DNA of 64,000 nt from Colius striatus. Taxonomy: Eukaryota > Chordata > Aves > Coliiformes > Coliidae. The notes under the pieces are model-generated. The model did not search any database. It was not told the origin of the DNA and saw only the letters and a program-made list of their open reading frames with translations. Of this stretch, positions 63,235-64,000 are shown piece by piece; within the stretch, counting starts at the first letter, position 1; each line of letters opens with the position of its first letter. The stretch spans positions 2,176,001 through 2,240,000 of the forward strand of contig NC_084790.1 of assembly GCF_028858725.1 (NCBI RefSeq), read 5' to 3'. Position numbers and translations under genes: made by a program.

Positions 63235-64000
63235 CTGTCTGTTCTTGGCTTGGATGGGCACACACTTTTCTGGGTGAAATGCTGGTGAGATGGTCGAGTC
63301 CAAAGAGTCGTGGTCAGTGGAGTTAAATCCAGTTGGGGCTGGTCATGAGTGGTGTCCCCCAGAGCTCAGTGCTGGGGCCACTCCTGGTTAACATCTTTAT
63401 CAATGATCTGGATGAGGGCATCCCGTCCACCCTTAGCAAGTTTGCAGCTGACACCAAGCTGGGTGCAAATGTGGATCTGCCTGAGAGCAGGGAAGATTTA
63501 CAGAGAGATCCACACAGGCTGGATGGCTGGGCCAAGGCCAGTGCCATGAGTTTCGAGGCCAAGGGCTGGGTCCTGCCCTTGGGCCACAACAACCCCCAGC
63601 AGAGCTACAGGTTTGGGGAGGAGTGGCTGGAAAGCTGCCAGGCACACAGGGACCTGGCAATGTTGGCTGAACAGGAGCCAGCAACATGGCCAAGAAGGCC
63701 AAGGGCATCCTGGCCTGGCTCAGGAACAGAGCTGTCAGCAGGAGCAGGGAGTTGATCATTCCCTGCACTCACCTTTGCTGAGGCTGCACCTCGAATCCTG
63801 TGTCCAGTTCTGGGCCCCTCTCTACCAGAAGGACATGGAGGTGCTGCAGAGGATCCAGAGCTGGGCTACCAAGCTGGGAAAGGATTTGGAGCACATCTCA
63901 GCTGAAGAAGGGCTGAGGGATCTGGGGCTGTTGAACCTGGAGAAAGAAGGCTCAGGGGAGACCTTCTCACTCTGCAACAACCTGAAAGGCAGCTGCAGCC
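63235..64000 (+). mobile_element. CR1 LINE, running off the window end
   Basis: RT C-terminal region: a [20 protein letters not shown] stretch in frame from 63333, then [10 protein letters not shown]. It is followed by the CR1 segment GAGGTGCTGCAGAGGATCC. It belongs to an older or different CR1 subfamily and lies in the MPP3 intron after 62888. Confidence 0.92.

Overview
The window is vertebrate nuclear DNA, almost certainly from a bird. It holds five intron-rich protein genes, many chicken-repeat-1 (CR1) LINE copies ending in the usual ATTCTRTG-type tail, and avian-type retroviral LTR fossils. The gene set (DDX42, a PTH-type receptor, MYL4, MPP3) matches genes of human 17q and, from memory, of small chicken chromosome 27. 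CR1 density is very high (about 20 fragments in 64 kb) and several copies look nearly identical. This points to a lineage with recent CR1 activity; woodpecker-like or hornbill-like birds are a guess, not a demonstration.

Layout. 1-10.7 kb: the 3' half of the spliceosomal DEAD-box helicase gene DDX42 (+), with a solo LTR and several CR1s in its introns. 11.5-16.8 kb: a class B GPCR of the parathyroid-hormone receptor family (-), best fit PTH3R, convergent with DDX42. 19.9-27.0 kb: MYL4 (+), the atrial/embryonic myosin essential light chain, head-to-head with the receptor gene and with a TATA box. 27-32.6 kb: repeats, an LTR fossil and an orphan CpG-rich block. 32.6-41.4 kb: a complete three-exon GIRK1-like inward-rectifier potassium channel gene (-), probably a paralogue of KCNJ3 rather than KCNJ3 itself. 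41.8-46.5 kb: CR1 copies and unremarkable intergenic DNA. 46.7-64 kb: a CpG island and the 5' two-thirds of MPP3 (+), with its L27, PDZ and SH3 regions; the guanylate-kinase-like part lies beyond the window.

The genes do not form a pathway. They are ordinary neighbours on an avian microchromosome-like segment. The most interesting points are these: MYL4 is flanked by two genes (PTH3R and the KCNJ3-like channel) that appear to be old vertebrate duplicates missing from mammals; an inverted repeat with roughly 300-bp arms lies in a MYL4 intron; repeats sit directly on splice signals (a duplicated DDX42 acceptor, a microsatellite polypyrimidine tract before a 28-nt MYL4 exon, CR1 3' ends 12 to 50 bp from exons); and the receptor gene has a GC-AG intron. 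I see no undescribed multi-gene system.
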